Of a stretch of 64,000 bases of DNA, positions 1-13,210 are shown one piece after another. Under the pieces are notes generated by a model. It had not been told where the DNA came from. It made no database searches and saw nothing but the letters and a program-made list of their open reading frames with translations. Position numbers and translations under genes: made by a program. Each line of letters starts with the position of its first letter. The first letter of the stretch is position 1. The stretch covers positions 62,001 to 126,000 of the forward strand of contig JAXDDX010000090.1 in the NCBI GenBank assembly GCA_034670405.1, in the 5' to 3' direction. This DNA is from Hoplostethus atlanticus. Its lineage: Eukaryota; Chordata; Actinopteri; Trachichthyiformes; Trachichthyidae.

Positions 1-989
1 ATAACAAGAAAGCAAATGGTGCAAATTGCATATTTAAATAAAAAACAACCTCCCGAACATGTAGGAGTATTAATGTGGAAGCATTGTGCCAATTTGACCG
101 TTTTATGCGGGAATATTGCGAGGTATTTTTTGGCAAAATGGAAGCTCTTGCAAGTATTCAGGCAATTGGTTGAATTTGCGTTAATTATTGCAATCGCAAC
201 ATCCTGGAGGGACTGTATAGTGGCAACGAAATGAATCTGTTCATTCATTTCATTCAAACGGAAAAGGCTATCCGCCGAATTGACAACACGACGACGTCAG
301 ATGCACGCCCCTCTACAAACCAATCAATGTCAAGTATAGGGAGACGCAGCCCACGTAGGTGATGACGACAGGATGTAGGTATGTCATCCAAAGGTCTTTA
401 GTGCACTCGCAAAATTGCAATGTGAAACCAAGACTAACCGGATCAAATGTATACAATGTAACAAAAACATGAACCTTGGTTCGGACTTTCAGGTGTGAAA
501 ATGCCCTTAATCAGATAAGAGACATCGGTTCCCAATTTAGCCTAACACGCCATACAGTGCAGTGTCGTAAGTTACAGTAGCCTATACGAGTGTTTAGCTA
601 ATGTGGGGTAACTAGTAGGCTACAGCTGTTCAGCAAGTTAACATTTAGCAATTTGAAATTCATTAACTCAGTTAGATTTTCGTACTTGAACTCAAAACGA
701 ACAATTGTTATTATCAATCTGTTAACATTACTCAAAAGATTACCACAATTTGCAGATAGCCTGTTTGCTATCGTAAAGGTGTAAGACATTATAGCTACTT
801 ACTGCAGAGTAGGGCTAGCCATGATCTAACTAGTAACTTAGGCTGGTAGTTGATTTTAAGGTACAGTTATGATAATGGGGATTTGTAATTAAGATTGAGA
901 TTGGACTAAAATGTGGGTAATTGGATGCTTAGATGTAACCATGTCTTATTTTTGCATAGGGTCAATGCAAAAAAATAAATAAAACAACC
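1..989. other. No recognisable gene or repeat
   Basis: This is AT-rich single-copy-looking DNA with no open frame resembling a known protein, no tandem repeat and no inverted termini that I can see. It may contain the missing 5' end of the hAT remnant that follows, but I could not find a matching terminus. Confidence 0.4.
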
Positions 990-1234
990 ATGAAAAGAAA
1001 GGGAGAGATATCAGACTTCTTTTTAAAGAAGAGCAAACAGGCAGACCAGGTGCAAACAGACTAAGCCTCACTTTAAAAGACTTCTACCTCTAATCAGCAA
1101 TCATAGGATTCATTCATGCTCCTTAGATGCCAGGTTAGGGTTACACTAATTTTCTGTCATGGACTATGGACCCCCTGAAGTAGCCTTGGCCACCCCCTGG
1201 CTACCCCATGTATAAAACTCTAGTTCCGCCACTG
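990..1234 (+). mobile_element. hAT transposon remnant, N-terminus plus one terminus
   Basis: An ATG at 990 opens a 24-codon frame (MKRKGEISDFFLKKSKQ...) ending at TAA 1062-1064. This resembles the start of hAT-type transposases of the zinc-finger MYM/TTF kind, which begin with a basic stretch followed by a SxFF motif. The segment 1140-1234 ends in TCCGCCACTG, which read on the minus strand is CAGTGGCGGA, a typical hAT terminus. The body of the gene is missing, so this looks like an internally deleted copy. No 8-bp duplication of the flank GGGCCGTG was found to the left. The family name is inference from the two short signatures. Confidence 0.5.
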
Positions 1235-3900
1235 GGGCCGTGGCGAGTGATTTTTGGTAATTTCGTGGAAACAGAGTTGGGTTTGGAGGAAGACATTAGC
1301 AGTAAGTGTGGTGAGCCTACGATCAATCAAATCACCTCTTTTCACTCCATTTAAAAGAAAGCAAACTGACGTCCTTGTGCAGGAGCTGCAGAATCACCAC
1401 AAGCATATATACGGCCTTGTTAATCAATCAGTGAGGCTTTTATTAAGAAAAACCTTTATGAAACTTTTTATTGAAATTCTCTTCAGTGTTGTTCTCCGTG
1501 CATCATGGCCCATACTGACAGTTCTATACTGGATGACAATCATTAACACCACAGACACGTGTATATAGCTACAATGACAAATACTGTATCTGTGTAATAC
1601 AGTGAAATAAAAAATAAAAAAGGGATGTTGAGGGAGAAAAACAAAACAAACTACCCCTGCGGTTATTTCTTACGACTTACAATTACATCTAATTGCAGTC
1701 TTAACATTTCACATACACAGTAAAACAGGATATAACCATCTTAAACTCAAAGTGAGTCACTTGTGGTTACCCTGAGGTATGCCAGTCAGAGGTATCTTCG
1801 CCTCGCCGTAGGAGGGTGATTAGGTTGTCTGGGAAGTAGTTTCCAGACCCTAATAAAACTCCTTTCACTGCCCCTAGATCTGGCAAGCAGTCTCTCCATA
1901 GGCAAAAAGCTAAATATCTCCCAGTACTATTGAGTGACTGTAGGAGGCTTGTCCATAATCCAATTAAAAAGAATAAACTTCCTAGTTAGAAGAACTATTT
2001 TTTTTCCAGGGATAGGGTCCAACCTGGAGGACTCAGCAGGAATAGACCTGGAGTCTTTCCAGTTCTGGATTGAAGAATGCTGTTTAACTCAGTTCAATGA
2101 CCAAAATTTGCAAATAGTAGGCCACTGCTAGAGGCAGTGAATATAAGTACTGGTTTCCGATTTGCATTTGAAACGCAGCAGTGCTCTGGTTGCATCGAAT
2201 TTATTGAGCATATGAGGTTCTATGCCGTATATTTTAAACTGCATGTCCTGAAGTCTGTTGCAGCAAAATGTGCTATACAACATGAGAGCATGCATTCAGT
2301 CCAATCATCGACTTTGTACTCAGCCTCCTGGTCCCCTTCCCAGACTAATCTAACACCTTCAATTATGTTTGTTACAGGCATCCAGTGACTGATAAAAACG
2401 CAATAAAAGAAAAAAAAAAAGACTTAATTTCTGTAGCAGAGACAGAAAAATAACTTTTAATTAAGCATTTTGAATTGTAGGAGTTATGTGTTTTATGTCT
2501 AGTTCTATTATACTGAATAGATACAATTAAGAATTACTTTTAAATAAGCTAAAAGGTAATAACCCAAACCTTTTTTCACTGAATGTCTAGGTGGCACTAC
2601 TGTGTGTGTCTGTGTTTGTGTGTTTGGTAAATAAAAAAGAAAACACGTTTTTCCTCCTTGTTGAGTGAAAATCACCCTGTTCACTTGTAATACTCAAACA
2701 CAACATGGGATACTAAATGGGACTCCTTATTTTACGTCCCACTGGTATGTGGATGGTCCATGTCAGCTGCGCATTCTTGCACTGAACCTTCTAGTAGACT
2801 CCAATTAATATGAGGAAGTTAGTTATGAATTCTGATTGTTACTGTTACTAATGGAGGCTTGTAGATCTCTGGATGTTATTCTTGTTTTTTTACTAGTCTT
2901 AATATTTTTCTTGTGTCTCTTGGTGATCGCTATCGGAATGGACATGTCGTGTGGGCTATCAGTCTTACGTACACAAGTACTTTCTACAAAATAATGTTGA
3001 GCGGAAGTATTTATTTATTTAACTTCCAGTGTCATTCTGGTATTGTGCAATTGTGCCGTTAGCTGTGCTAGAATAACATTCAACATGGGCAAATGGACTG
3101 TAGAAAATAGTCCATTCACTGTGGAACCAGAATAACCGATATACCATTACACTCCCAGTAGACAAACTTACTAAGCTTCCTAAAAGTAGGAATGTTTGTC
3201 CAAAAATCCCGGAACACAGTGGTGAAACGAGTCATTGGCCCAAGTTTGATCAAAATGCCATCGGCGGTGTCTAATGTGACGGTAGGGACAGGCAAACAAA
3301 CTAGCGATTAAATGACCGGACGTACAGAGACCTGTCCCACCCCCTGATTTCATCGTAGGTATCAATGATCTAATCCACCAACATGTTTTGGTTCAGTCCT
3401 CATCATTTACCAGCCAACGCCTGATTCACCATTTAGTGCCATGGAACCATATGTATGTCTTGATCTCCATCCTGTCCTCCTTCCCTCCTTCTCGTGATTT
3501 CCACCTCTCTAATCAGATCCATCTCTTTCTGCCCTCCTTCTCTCAGTCCGTCCCCCCCGTCTTTAATGGGATTCTTGGTGTGTGCGGCATGGTAGAGCCA
3601 TCTAGAGGTCAATGGCTTCCATCTGTCTGAGAGGAGGGCTTGTGTGGTCGATGACAAACTGCTCGTCCCACTCTCCTTTAACGGGCCTAAAGACACCGTC
3701 TCTGGAGAGGCAGCGCGCAGGCTGAGTGCTGACACCACATACTGGGTTATTTCCAGAAAATGAATTGCCAGACCGCTAACTGGCATAACTAAACGCGGTT
3801 GTGGAAGTGATACGATGAAAGAGAATATTCCGCCACTTCATTTATCCATCGGCCGACTCAGCGGATGTTCCCGGGTGGGGAAATGTGCACATTTCACAAA
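1235..3900. other. Unassigned non-coding stretch
   Basis: I see no exon-like frame with plausible splice sites and no clear repeat structure. The open frames near 2.0-2.4 kb and 3.4-3.8 kb have no recognisable motif and are about the length expected by chance. Confidence 0.4.
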
Positions 3901-3929
3901 TTTAAGATGTTTAAAGACCTCTCTAATGC

Positions 3930-4205
3930 TTCATGGAATTTAATTTAATACCTATAAAGCACAATAAAGAATACATGTGGCAAAACCAATTAATAATAAT
4001 TGTTATGGGACATAAGTCCAAGTCTCTATTTAAGCAGATAGGATGCATATTGTACTCCTAACCCTGCTCTGTATTAATCTAAGAGTGGATGTGCAGTGCC
4101 TGGTGAAAAAATAAGGTCTCTAATAACTGTATTGAAGACATTTTAATACGTTTTAAAGCATTAAATTCACGCAATTTAAGATTTTTTAGACACTTCAATG
4201 ACCTG
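3930..4205. repeat. Interspersed repeat B, copy 1
   Basis: This stretch matches 19890-20160 in the same orientation. The best shared block is around GCAGATAGGA-GCATATTGT-CTAACCCTG, with related AT-rich sequence on either side. The copies are diverged by substitutions and small gaps. I do not know the family. Confidence 0.5.
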
Positions 4206-4739
4206 CAGAGTGATTTTACTTCTCTCCAACTGACTGGTTTCCCCCCCGCCCCCTATCCTTTCACCGCACACAACCAGTTAATTTAGTCTTGCCCAGTCAC
4301 CCTATATTGAGGAGTGCGTGCAGCGAGGATGACCTTACACAATAGAAAACACTCATCAACCCTGTAGCTTTGAGCATCGTCCTGGATTGTGATTGGCTGG
4401 CAGTAATACTCGCTGGATTTGTGTTAGTGACAGACTCATTGAGCTACACGGGGAATAGAACCCCTGATAACCAGTGTAGTATTGAACAATTCTACAATAA
4501 ATATGTCATCAATCAAACTGGATCATATCAGAGGTGGACGAGACTGATTGGCCAATATCTGACTTTTTAAAAAAGGACAATATCGGTCCCATATATCGGT
4601 GTAATCCTGTGCTCTACCCATTGAGCTCCAAAAGGCCACAATCTGTAAATGTCTTCTGTAATGGCAATAGTTTGATGTTCCTTTGGGTGTCGTCAATGTG
4701 AATAACAAGCTAGAATAGCTTGTGTGCTCATAATATGTA

Positions 4740-4741
<2 letters not shown>

Positions 4742-4790
<49 letters not shown>
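4742..4790. repeat. (GT)n microsatellite
   Basis: About 24 uninterrupted GT units. The antiparallel open frames here are low-complexity artefacts. Confidence 0.98.
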
Positions 4791-4792
<2 letters not shown>

Positions 4793-4916
4793 GCCCTCTT
4801 GCTGGAGCAGAGAAGACATTTACAGGACACTGTGACCCCAGCCAGGCGTATCCACCAATCACTGCAGACTGCAGCAGATTACAGCAAACCCGCAAAAGAC
4901 AGACTGGTTGGGGGGG

Positions 4917-5115
4917 TGCAGGAATGGAGAGAGAGAGAAGAGAGAAAGAAGAGAGGAGCTCTGAAGGTGAGAGAGGAACAAAATGAGAGGAGGAGAAATG
5001 AACCAATCAATAGAGACACATAAGAGAGAGAAAGACAGAGACAGAGCGATAGGGACAACCAGAGAAAGGGAGGGGAGAGAGAGAGAAAAACAGACAGAAA
5101 GATGGGACAACACAC
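4917..5115. repeat. Purine-rich (GA-rich) tract
   Basis: Roughly 200 bp strongly biased to G and A on the plus strand, built of imperfect GAGA and AGAGAG runs, starting about 125 bp after the (GT)n tract. Frames through it are low-complexity and not genes. Confidence 0.8.
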
Positions 5116-6014
5116 AAGGCTGCTGGTCTGATACGAACTAGTAATAGAAATACAGGAATTACACTAGCCCAAGCAAAATGTGCATGAATCGTTCAGATTT
5201 CTGTAAAACCAGCGGCTGTGGTGGCCATTTTTCTTTTCTCCATTACCAGCAAAGTTCTGCTGAACTGAATGCGATAGAATTGAGATAATATGACTACACC
5301 TATCAATTTTAATCAAGGTCAAGGAATACAATAGTGCTAAAGAAAACATCATAAACTGCTGAGATCATCATGTAATGGTGAGTTCAGTGAAATTGTGTAA
5401 AGAAATACATTTGCAATAAGCAAAAGAACGGTGAACATTGCCATTTTTATTTGAGGCATATGAGAAAACGTAAAAGTTCTCTTAAAACTGCAATTTCATT
5501 GTATTTTTAGCCAATACCATTGGATTAGCAACTCAGAGGTTCAGTGACGATAATCGTGCTGCTGAAAAGGGCGTCATAAAAAGATATGGCTGGCCAAAGA
5601 CAATTGATCATGCTCCCTTCGCCAATCAGGTAAGACGAAACCAAGTCACTTCTTGCTGTCTGGTAAAAATGACAAGGGGGGGCGGGGGGGACCGGGGGGT
5701 ATGACATGCATCAAAGGTCCCAGACCAAACAGAAACCCAGGACATCACATTTATATAGCATGGGCCACGAGGATGCCCCTGAAATTGGCTTTTCATTGAT
5801 GTTGGGGACGTTTTGGGGCGTATATTTGTGGTGTCGTATGGGTGTCGCCAGTGGTGAGCTAGGTTGTGGCTATCATGGTGAGGCTAGTGTGGCCACAGAA
5901 CAGGGAAGTCACAGCAACAACAACAATGGAGGAAAGCAGTAAGTAAAGAAAGGACAGCGAAGCTAAACATTCAAAAACATGATGAACATCAACGTTGCCT
6001 TTTTTTTTTTTTTT

Positions 6015-6228
6015 TTTAATAAATTGCAGATGGGCTGCGTTGAGATGCGTTCGCCATCTGCGGCAGATTTACGGATGCTGGTTACCTCCGGATAGAGGTA
6101 GACAGCTCATCAAGATGAGTGACAAGTGTTGGAGCGGGAACTCGACTAACGGGTGGAGAGCGGGACTGACAACACACTTCTTATCTCAAGGAGAAAAGTT
6201 GCATATTGTAGCTTTAAATAAATGTTAA
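6015..6228 (+). repeat. Interspersed repeat D, copy 1
   Basis: The sequence from the T-tract through GATGGGCTGCGTT...GCCATCTG...GTAGACAGCTCATCAAGAT...GACAAGTGTTGG recurs inverted at 43252-43472. Both copies keep the same order of blocks with small insertions. It has no open frame of note and is probably a non-autonomous element of unknown family. Confidence 0.6.
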
Positions 6229-6529
6229 AACAAATAAAAAAGATGGAGAAAGAAGGATGAGATGCAGAAAGAAGGATAGCCAGTCCCTCTTACTCTCTGG
6301 GCCTAGAGCCTAGGCCCGTACAATCACTGATAAGATTCTGCAACACAGAGAGTAGTCCAAAAGCACATAGTAACTGAGTGGATTCCATGTAATAGCAGAA
6401 AAGAAGCCTTGGGTTTGGACTGTATCAGGGCAGTATTTCCAAGGGCATCACTTGACAAAACACTAAGCTATGGCAAAGTCCCTGAATCTAATCATTTGCA
6501 ACCAAAACTTCCAAACCCAACTTGACTCA

Positions 6530-6640
6530 ACTTCTGTGGACAAAGTGGAGCAATGACTGACACATTATTATTTGGTAAATGTGCTAAATTATTAGCTGTA
6601 GGTGACAATAATGCCAGCTTAAACAGAACAATTATGTGAT
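6530..6640 (+). repeat. Interspersed repeat F, copy 1
   Basis: The block GACAAAGTGGAGCAATGACTGA followed by an AT-rich part with TAAATTATTAG-TGTAGGT also occurs at 39165-39245 in the same orientation. The family is unknown. Confidence 0.5.
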
Positions 6641-7318
6641 TTATGTATTCTCCATTATAATGCTAAAACTACAAGATCAAATGTGGACTCACTCAGGATA
6701 AGGCAGGAGTTTCTCAAACATTTTCAGGTCTCAGACCCCCAAATAGACACTCATTAGGACCACAATTTCTCCCAGGGCGTATGGGAAGATTGAAGAAGAA
6801 GATGATTAATTTATTTGCATTTCGGGGTGCACACATACACCAACACACACAACACATGCAAGGGGGGGAAGTGGCTGCCGAACACAACACACACATGCAG
6901 GTAGGGTGTCCGAAATGAATGAGTCCTCTGCATTTTCCCATCCCCGCCGACCTTCCTCCAGGGGCAGCCAGGGAGCAGTGGGCAGCCCTCTTTTGTCTTT
7001 CGGCGCCTGGGGACCAATTCCAGGTGTAGGTCCTCGTCGTGGTCAGGGACAGGACAGGATGTTGCATGTTTTTAGATGGGGTTCTTTATAGGAGGAGACC
7101 CATGTGAGCACGGGGAGAACATGCAAACTCCACACAGAAAGGCCCAGGAGATAACCCACCTGGGCACCCCAGAGTCCACCCCATGTTGTTGTGGATTGAA
7201 TTGCATAGCTGTTTACACTGCACATGGGGAGATAACAGTGAAACCTCTAATTGGAATAGTCATCCTTATCCATTCTCTAGCGCCCTGGGGATCCCCAGAC
7301 CTCACTCCGATGCCCTTA

Positions 7319-8400
<1,082 letters not shown>

Positions 8401-8424
8401 ACAGGGGTGCCACAGTACCTGGAA

Positions 8425-8797
8425 AGGTGAGCCACATGCAGACCAGGTATAAACCAGTTTACTGCCTATGGGGATCAGGCCACTGCCATGTCCCTGATCC
8501 TCCACACGCAGCAGCTGGGGATGACGAGCTGGTTTTCTGGCCCACTGCACCATATTGCCAATAAAGGACAGCTCTATAGGCAGCGTAACGGTACTTCCGG
8601 TTGTCATCCCCAGGCTCTCCTGCTCTGCTGAGCACCATGACGTCCTCCCTGTAGGTGTATGTCTCCTCTAGGCAGTTCAGGGGGAACGAGAGGATTGGTT
8701 CCTGGCCGCAGCACTCTCCGAGTCTGTGAATCTCTGCACTTTCCACACACACCATAGCATGTGTGGCATTGCTGCAGATGGAGGCGCAGCATGCCAA
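8425..8797 (-). pseudogene. P2X7-type C-terminal domain, frameshifted
   Basis: Minus-strand translation gives ...ECCGQEP...TYREDVMVLSRAG...NRKYRYAAYRAVLYWQYG, then in a second frame LVIPSCCVWRIRDM, then in a third frame WPDPHRQ followed by TAA. In that order these blocks match the cysteine-rich cytoplasmic C-terminal domain of P2X7 receptors and of the many teleost proteins carrying the same domain (YRxxxxWxxG, IPSCCxWRIR, PxPxGQYxGF). Two frame changes and the stop show that it is broken. No P2X channel part is visible, so this is either a stray domain copy or the last exon of a dead P2X7-like gene. It lies upstream of the ARHGAP39 exon on the same strand and probably sits in its intron. Assignment rests on remembered motifs. 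Confidence 0.7.
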
Positions 8798-8965
8798 CGC
8801 TGATGCATCATCAGGGCATCAAAAAACAGCCCTGGTTACATTACGTTTCTGAAAGCTAGCTAGCAGGCTTGCTAGCAAACTGCTAACAGTGATATAAGGA
8901 TTTCGGTCACTCGGCATTCGGAGCAGATGGTAGTAAACCCGCTAACGTTACTTAGCAAATCGAAT

Positions 8966-9006
8966 ACTTCTACTTCTACTACTTCTACTACTACTACTAC
9001 TACTAA
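8966..9006. repeat. (TAC)n-type microsatellite
   Basis: Imperfect repeats of TACTTC and then CTACTACTACTAC. Confidence 0.9.
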
Positions 9007-9335
9007 ATATAAAAGCTAATCATGCCAACAAAGGAATAGGTACTGGTATACCTTATCTTGCTTAAGATTCTACCTCGTCACTTGACATGTTTCACTTAGA
9101 AAGTGAAGAAAAACTGCCTGATACATTGGATCAATGTTGTGTTTAGATACTGTCAGCTACCCTCGGCCAACCTGCTGCATTGGAGAGCAAAATAACACAC
9201 TATTTTTCAACAAACAGTCTGTACAGTAGGGGGCACTCTATGGGACAGATGGCTTTACTGGCTCCCATGAGGCTCTGAGGCGGTAGAGCTGGGTCACACA
9301 GTTAACGTCATCCAGGACACATGTAAGTGTAAGTA

Positions 9336-9342
9336 GCGCGCG

Positions 9343-9388
<46 letters not shown>
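9336..9388. repeat. (GC)n/(CA)n compound microsatellite
   Basis: A 15-bp alternating GC-rich block (9336-9350) runs into about 19 CA units. The whole tract is alternating purine-pyrimidine. Confidence 0.95.
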
Positions 9389-9390
<2 letters not shown>

Positions 9391-9985
9391 TCATTATCTC
9401 ATGCTCTGGCGCAGTCACAGCCAGGCAGACACACCTGGGAATGAGAGAGAGAGAGTGTGTGTGTGATTGTGATAGATGGGTAGGAAGAGGCCGTCATTAA
9501 ATATTGTCTCAGGTACTGGATCTAAACATACACTCCCAACCAGCCTGCATCTGTGTATTTGTGCATGTACACCATCCCTACTGATTGAGGATGCAGAGAG
9601 AAAACATACAAGTCATAGAGGTCACTCAGTCACTCACACAGGCAGAGCAAAATACCACTAAGTTAGGGTGTTGGACCATCTAAACTAAACAATTCTTAGG
9701 TTGTCAGTGTGTTTAAAGTTGTAATCCTCAATCCTTTTATTTTGTCTCTGCCTTTGGCGCTTAGGGATCACCGCTGTGGTGTTTTTAGTGGTGACCAGCA
9801 GCTATTATAAGCCACTTTGATGGTCCAAAAAAAAACCACACAGTGTGTGTATAGCCACGGGATACAGAGAAACAATGCCTAGAAGTCTCTGGGAGAAATA
9901 CTAGCACTGTATCTCACTTGGTAGGGTAACAGACTTCCATGCTTGGGTCTTGGGTTCTTATCCTGCTTATAAATTAATAATTATT

Positions 9986-10060
9986 GTTTCCCTGGATTTT
10001 TCTGTTGATGGCGCTCTTTTCTTTGTCTGTTCAGCCACGGTGGCCATCGCTTCTCATGCA
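9986..10060 (+). repeat. Interspersed repeat C, partial copy 1
   Basis: The block GGCGCTCTTTTCTTTGTCTG with its flanks (preceded by GGATTTT-CTG, followed by a GGC-AT-GCT-CTCA block) is shared with 27436-27600 and, inverted, with 37438-37620. This is the shortest of the three copies. Confidence 0.6.
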
Positions 10061-10439
10061 AACTACCCAGTTATACATAAAAAAAAGCATCACTTCCTTT
10101 GGGAAGCAAATGTAAAAGCTTTCATGAACTGGCTGCAAGGACTTGAAAGGACCAGTCTTTTAATGGCTTTCCTAATCTGCCATAAATAATATCACATATT
10201 TTTCTGGAATTCCCTCACTTGAGTTAAACAATCCTAAAATACTCTAATAGGCCAAGAAAAACACAAGATCAATGTTTTTTTCAGGCACACTGGCGATCTA
10301 CAGTGTACATATCCTGCATATCTACTAGTGCAAAATTGCTCTGGGATTACACAGAGCTACCACATATTATGCATAATAAGTAGGAAACCCACTCACATAG
10401 CTCTGCACATACCAGAGTCTGCTCCTATATGTCTGCGTG

Positions 10440-10492
10440 CACACACACACACACGCACACACACACACACACACGCAGTCTCTCTCTCTCTC
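10440..10492. repeat. (CA)n then (TC)n microsatellite
   Basis: A CA tract with two CG interruptions followed by seven TC units. Confidence 0.95.
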
Positions 10493-10586
10493 TATCTCTA
10501 GCTATAGTGCCAGTGTCCCAGAAGGAGGAAGCTTTGAGATGACGCACATACACACCTACACATTAAAAACACGTGTTCATGTGCCC

Positions 10587-10612
10587 CACACACACACACA
10601 CACACACACACA
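10587..10612. repeat. (CA)n microsatellite
   Basis: Thirteen CA units. Confidence 0.95.
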
Positions 10613-10619
10613 AATTTAA

Positions 10620-11270
10620 TTAAACTAAAAATTTAATTAAGTTTTGACTGTCCAATATCTAAACCACATGAGGCTGAGAAACAAGCTTATACAGACATAT
10701 ATGGGTCTGCTGGAGCGTCCCACTCTGAGGTGTGTACATTACGTCGTACTGGATTTATACTGCTATGTATGTAAGATCCTCTGACCAGTTGTTGATCAAT
10801 AAGAAGTCAATCAATAACTGTCCAACAGGCAGAGAGTGGGCGGATAGCCCAGCAGCCAGGAAACAGGAGGAAGAGGATCAGTTCAACTGAATGAGTCGCT
10901 GCCGAGAAGACTGGAGAGAATTCAGGAGAGCAAAAAGTATACTGCAACACAACCAACTTTCTTTCTCCAAAAAAAACCCCAAGGCTGCTTTCAGAATGCA
11001 CTCCCAAAAAACACAGTAACACAAGCCAAGTCTGAAACAAATGAAAAAGTCAAAAGTCAATGCAAAAACAAATATCCCAAGGATAAGGTGTCCATATTGA
11101 CTGACAGTAAAGAGCGACTCAAGAAACTGATGTTTTGTTCTGTTTATTTTGGATTAATGCTACCTATTTAGCGCTCAGGTAGCGTAATGAAAGGAAATAC
11201 CAAAGCAGCAAAAAATACATGATTTGCCTCTTTAAAACTTAGTATCCACCAACCGAGTTGCTCACAGTGT
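10620..11270. other. No recognisable feature
   Basis: Unique-looking sequence. Short open frames on the minus strand between 10.8 and 11.06 kb carry no recognisable motif. Confidence 0.4.
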
Positions 11271-11329
11271 GTGCAAGCAGTGATGTGCCAGGAGAAACTG
11301 GTCCAACATAGATACCACCGACCCCTTCA

Positions 11330-12310
11330 TTAGTATAACAGTGAACTATATTGATGATGCTTCTGAATGGAAAAGTCAATGCTTGCAATCATTGTACTCC
11401 CCCCGAAGACTACACAGGAGACAGCATAGCCTTTAGCCTTTAAAGTATGTCTGTCCCATTGGTCAACTTCATGTCCCCAGAAGATGAATGGCTCCAGTGC
11501 TAGTAGGTGCTATCATGCGAGTGCAAGCTGACAACGATACAAAAAGTGCCCTTAAGGAGCCTAGTGTCTGGTTTCCAGACAATAAAAACTTGTCTGTTGA
11601 TCCCCTTCAAGTATCTAGTTTTAGAATGAGATCCTGAGCACTGGATCCACTGCTGGACTTCACTGTTGCCCTGCCTGGAGAGAATGATGTCAATGTGTCA
11701 GACCTGAAGCCAGCCATTCCTCTCCTTAACACTTGGACACATCGGACATCGATTCGATAACATGGAGTGGAAAAAAAACATCAATGACAAATATCAGAAC
11801 CAGGTTACCCAAGACCTGCTGGACATGGCCTCATTCCTGGAGATTTAAGATACATCAGTGGGTTACATTCCTTTGATACCCTGTGATTGAGTCTCACCGT
11901 GGCCTGAATAAAACAGACAATACTCCTCCTTCTTTGACTGAGCAATAGTAGGTTACGTCTAATATGTGGGAAAGAAATGATGATCCCAACAGTAATAGTT
12001 ATAATAAGTATCAAAAAGATTTACCCATAATGCTGCGAGAGACTGCACAGGAAGTGAAAACCAACAGGAAGTGAAAACCAAGTGTTTACCTGGGTTATCC
12101 TAACATACATCTACCCCAAATCAGGTTACTACTAACCAGGTTAAGAAGGACATTCTCTCTGTGCATGTAACTGTAGCCACTGAGGACTGGATTGAGAGCA
12201 TCCGGGACAGACAGAAGAGACAAAGTACAGGGTGAATGTGGTGTTTCGAGTGGGTGGAATAAAAGATGAGGAAGACAAGTTCAGATTGTACATTTATGAC
12301 AACTACCGGT
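11330..12310 (+). pseudogene. Degenerate coding-like debris, possibly hAT
   Basis: Pieces in shifting frames read like protein. Near 11345-11450 there is YIDDASEWKSQCLQSLY and, one frame over, PEDYTGDSIAF, which resembles the hAT transposase core (WxxxSxCLxTxYFPEDHTGExIAxxL). From about 11650 comes LDFTVALPGENDVNVSDLKP, and near 12240 FRVGGIKDEEDKFRLYIYDN followed by a stop. Stops and frame changes separate the pieces. The first pieces are plausibly hAT. I do not recognise the later ones, which may come from a different source. Confidence 0.3.
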
Positions 12311-13206
12311 AGTTAAATTAAAAATTATTGCCGATTGTTTAATGTCTGCAAAGCTATTCTGCCATTATTATTACCATTTTTGTACTGAAGCGGCCATTTG
12401 TGAGCGCCGTTAAGACACAGAGGCACCGGTTTGTCATCGGGCTGCTTTTTTAAGAGCAACACCACCGTCCCTGCAGAATCTCATCACTCAAGCTTGAGTA
12501 GTATTGGCAGCTGAGCTTAACGGTTTCATCCTCCCTTCTACTGACAGTGGGGAATATCCCCAGAAAATGCAACTAGCCATCAGAGGGCTTTTATCTCAGG
12601 AGGGCATGACCCTAACCAGCAATAGTGAACATGCTGGTTTTCCCTGACTAAAAGCCTTCAGCCACTAAGGGCTAGTATGGCTTCTTGCCCACCACTATCA
12701 CATATTATTTAAAAAATATTTTTTTTGGGGGTGTTCTTTAAAAATGCATTGTGCAAGTTTCACATGTGGGTGGTGCCAAATGGCAGTGAGATGTACATTT
12801 TTTGGAGGAAATCCTCTAAGGTGACAGTCAGTAAGCCAGCAGGGCTCTGGGCCCCGAGGTCCAGGATTGAGAAGGGTGTGGGGCGGGATGTTCCTCTCTG
12901 TTGCAGCCCCCTGATTTAGGGTGGTAATACCTCACCCTGACCCACTAATTGGTTAGTTTTTACATAAAACACTGCCTAGTCCAGCTTTAACAAAAAATGC
13001 ATTTGATTTGAGTTTCTGGTTATCTTCCACATTTCATTACAAAAATGAATCAAGGCCGTCTAAAAGTCACATTATGCATCTCCCAACACTGTGCAACCAT
13101 AGAGATTTAACAGAGTTAAGTGCACTACTGGCAGAATGTATGACATCTCTGCAAGAAGCAGAGAAAACCAGAGAAAAGCAACTTGATTTTTTTGCCTTTT
13201 TCAGAC
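12311..13206. other. No recognisable feature
   Basis: No repeat or coding motif seen. The right-hand end carries the left target-site copy (ATAG, 13207-13210) of the next element. Confidence 0.4.
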
Positions 13207-13210
13207 ATAG

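Noticed and set aside
3433..3786. 117-codon minus-strand open frame
   Set aside because: No recognisable domain, no splice signals in register, and composition like the flanks.
4720..5115. Several overlapping frames with Cys-Val or Thr-His repeats
   Set aside because: They are translations of the (GT)n and GA-rich tracts.
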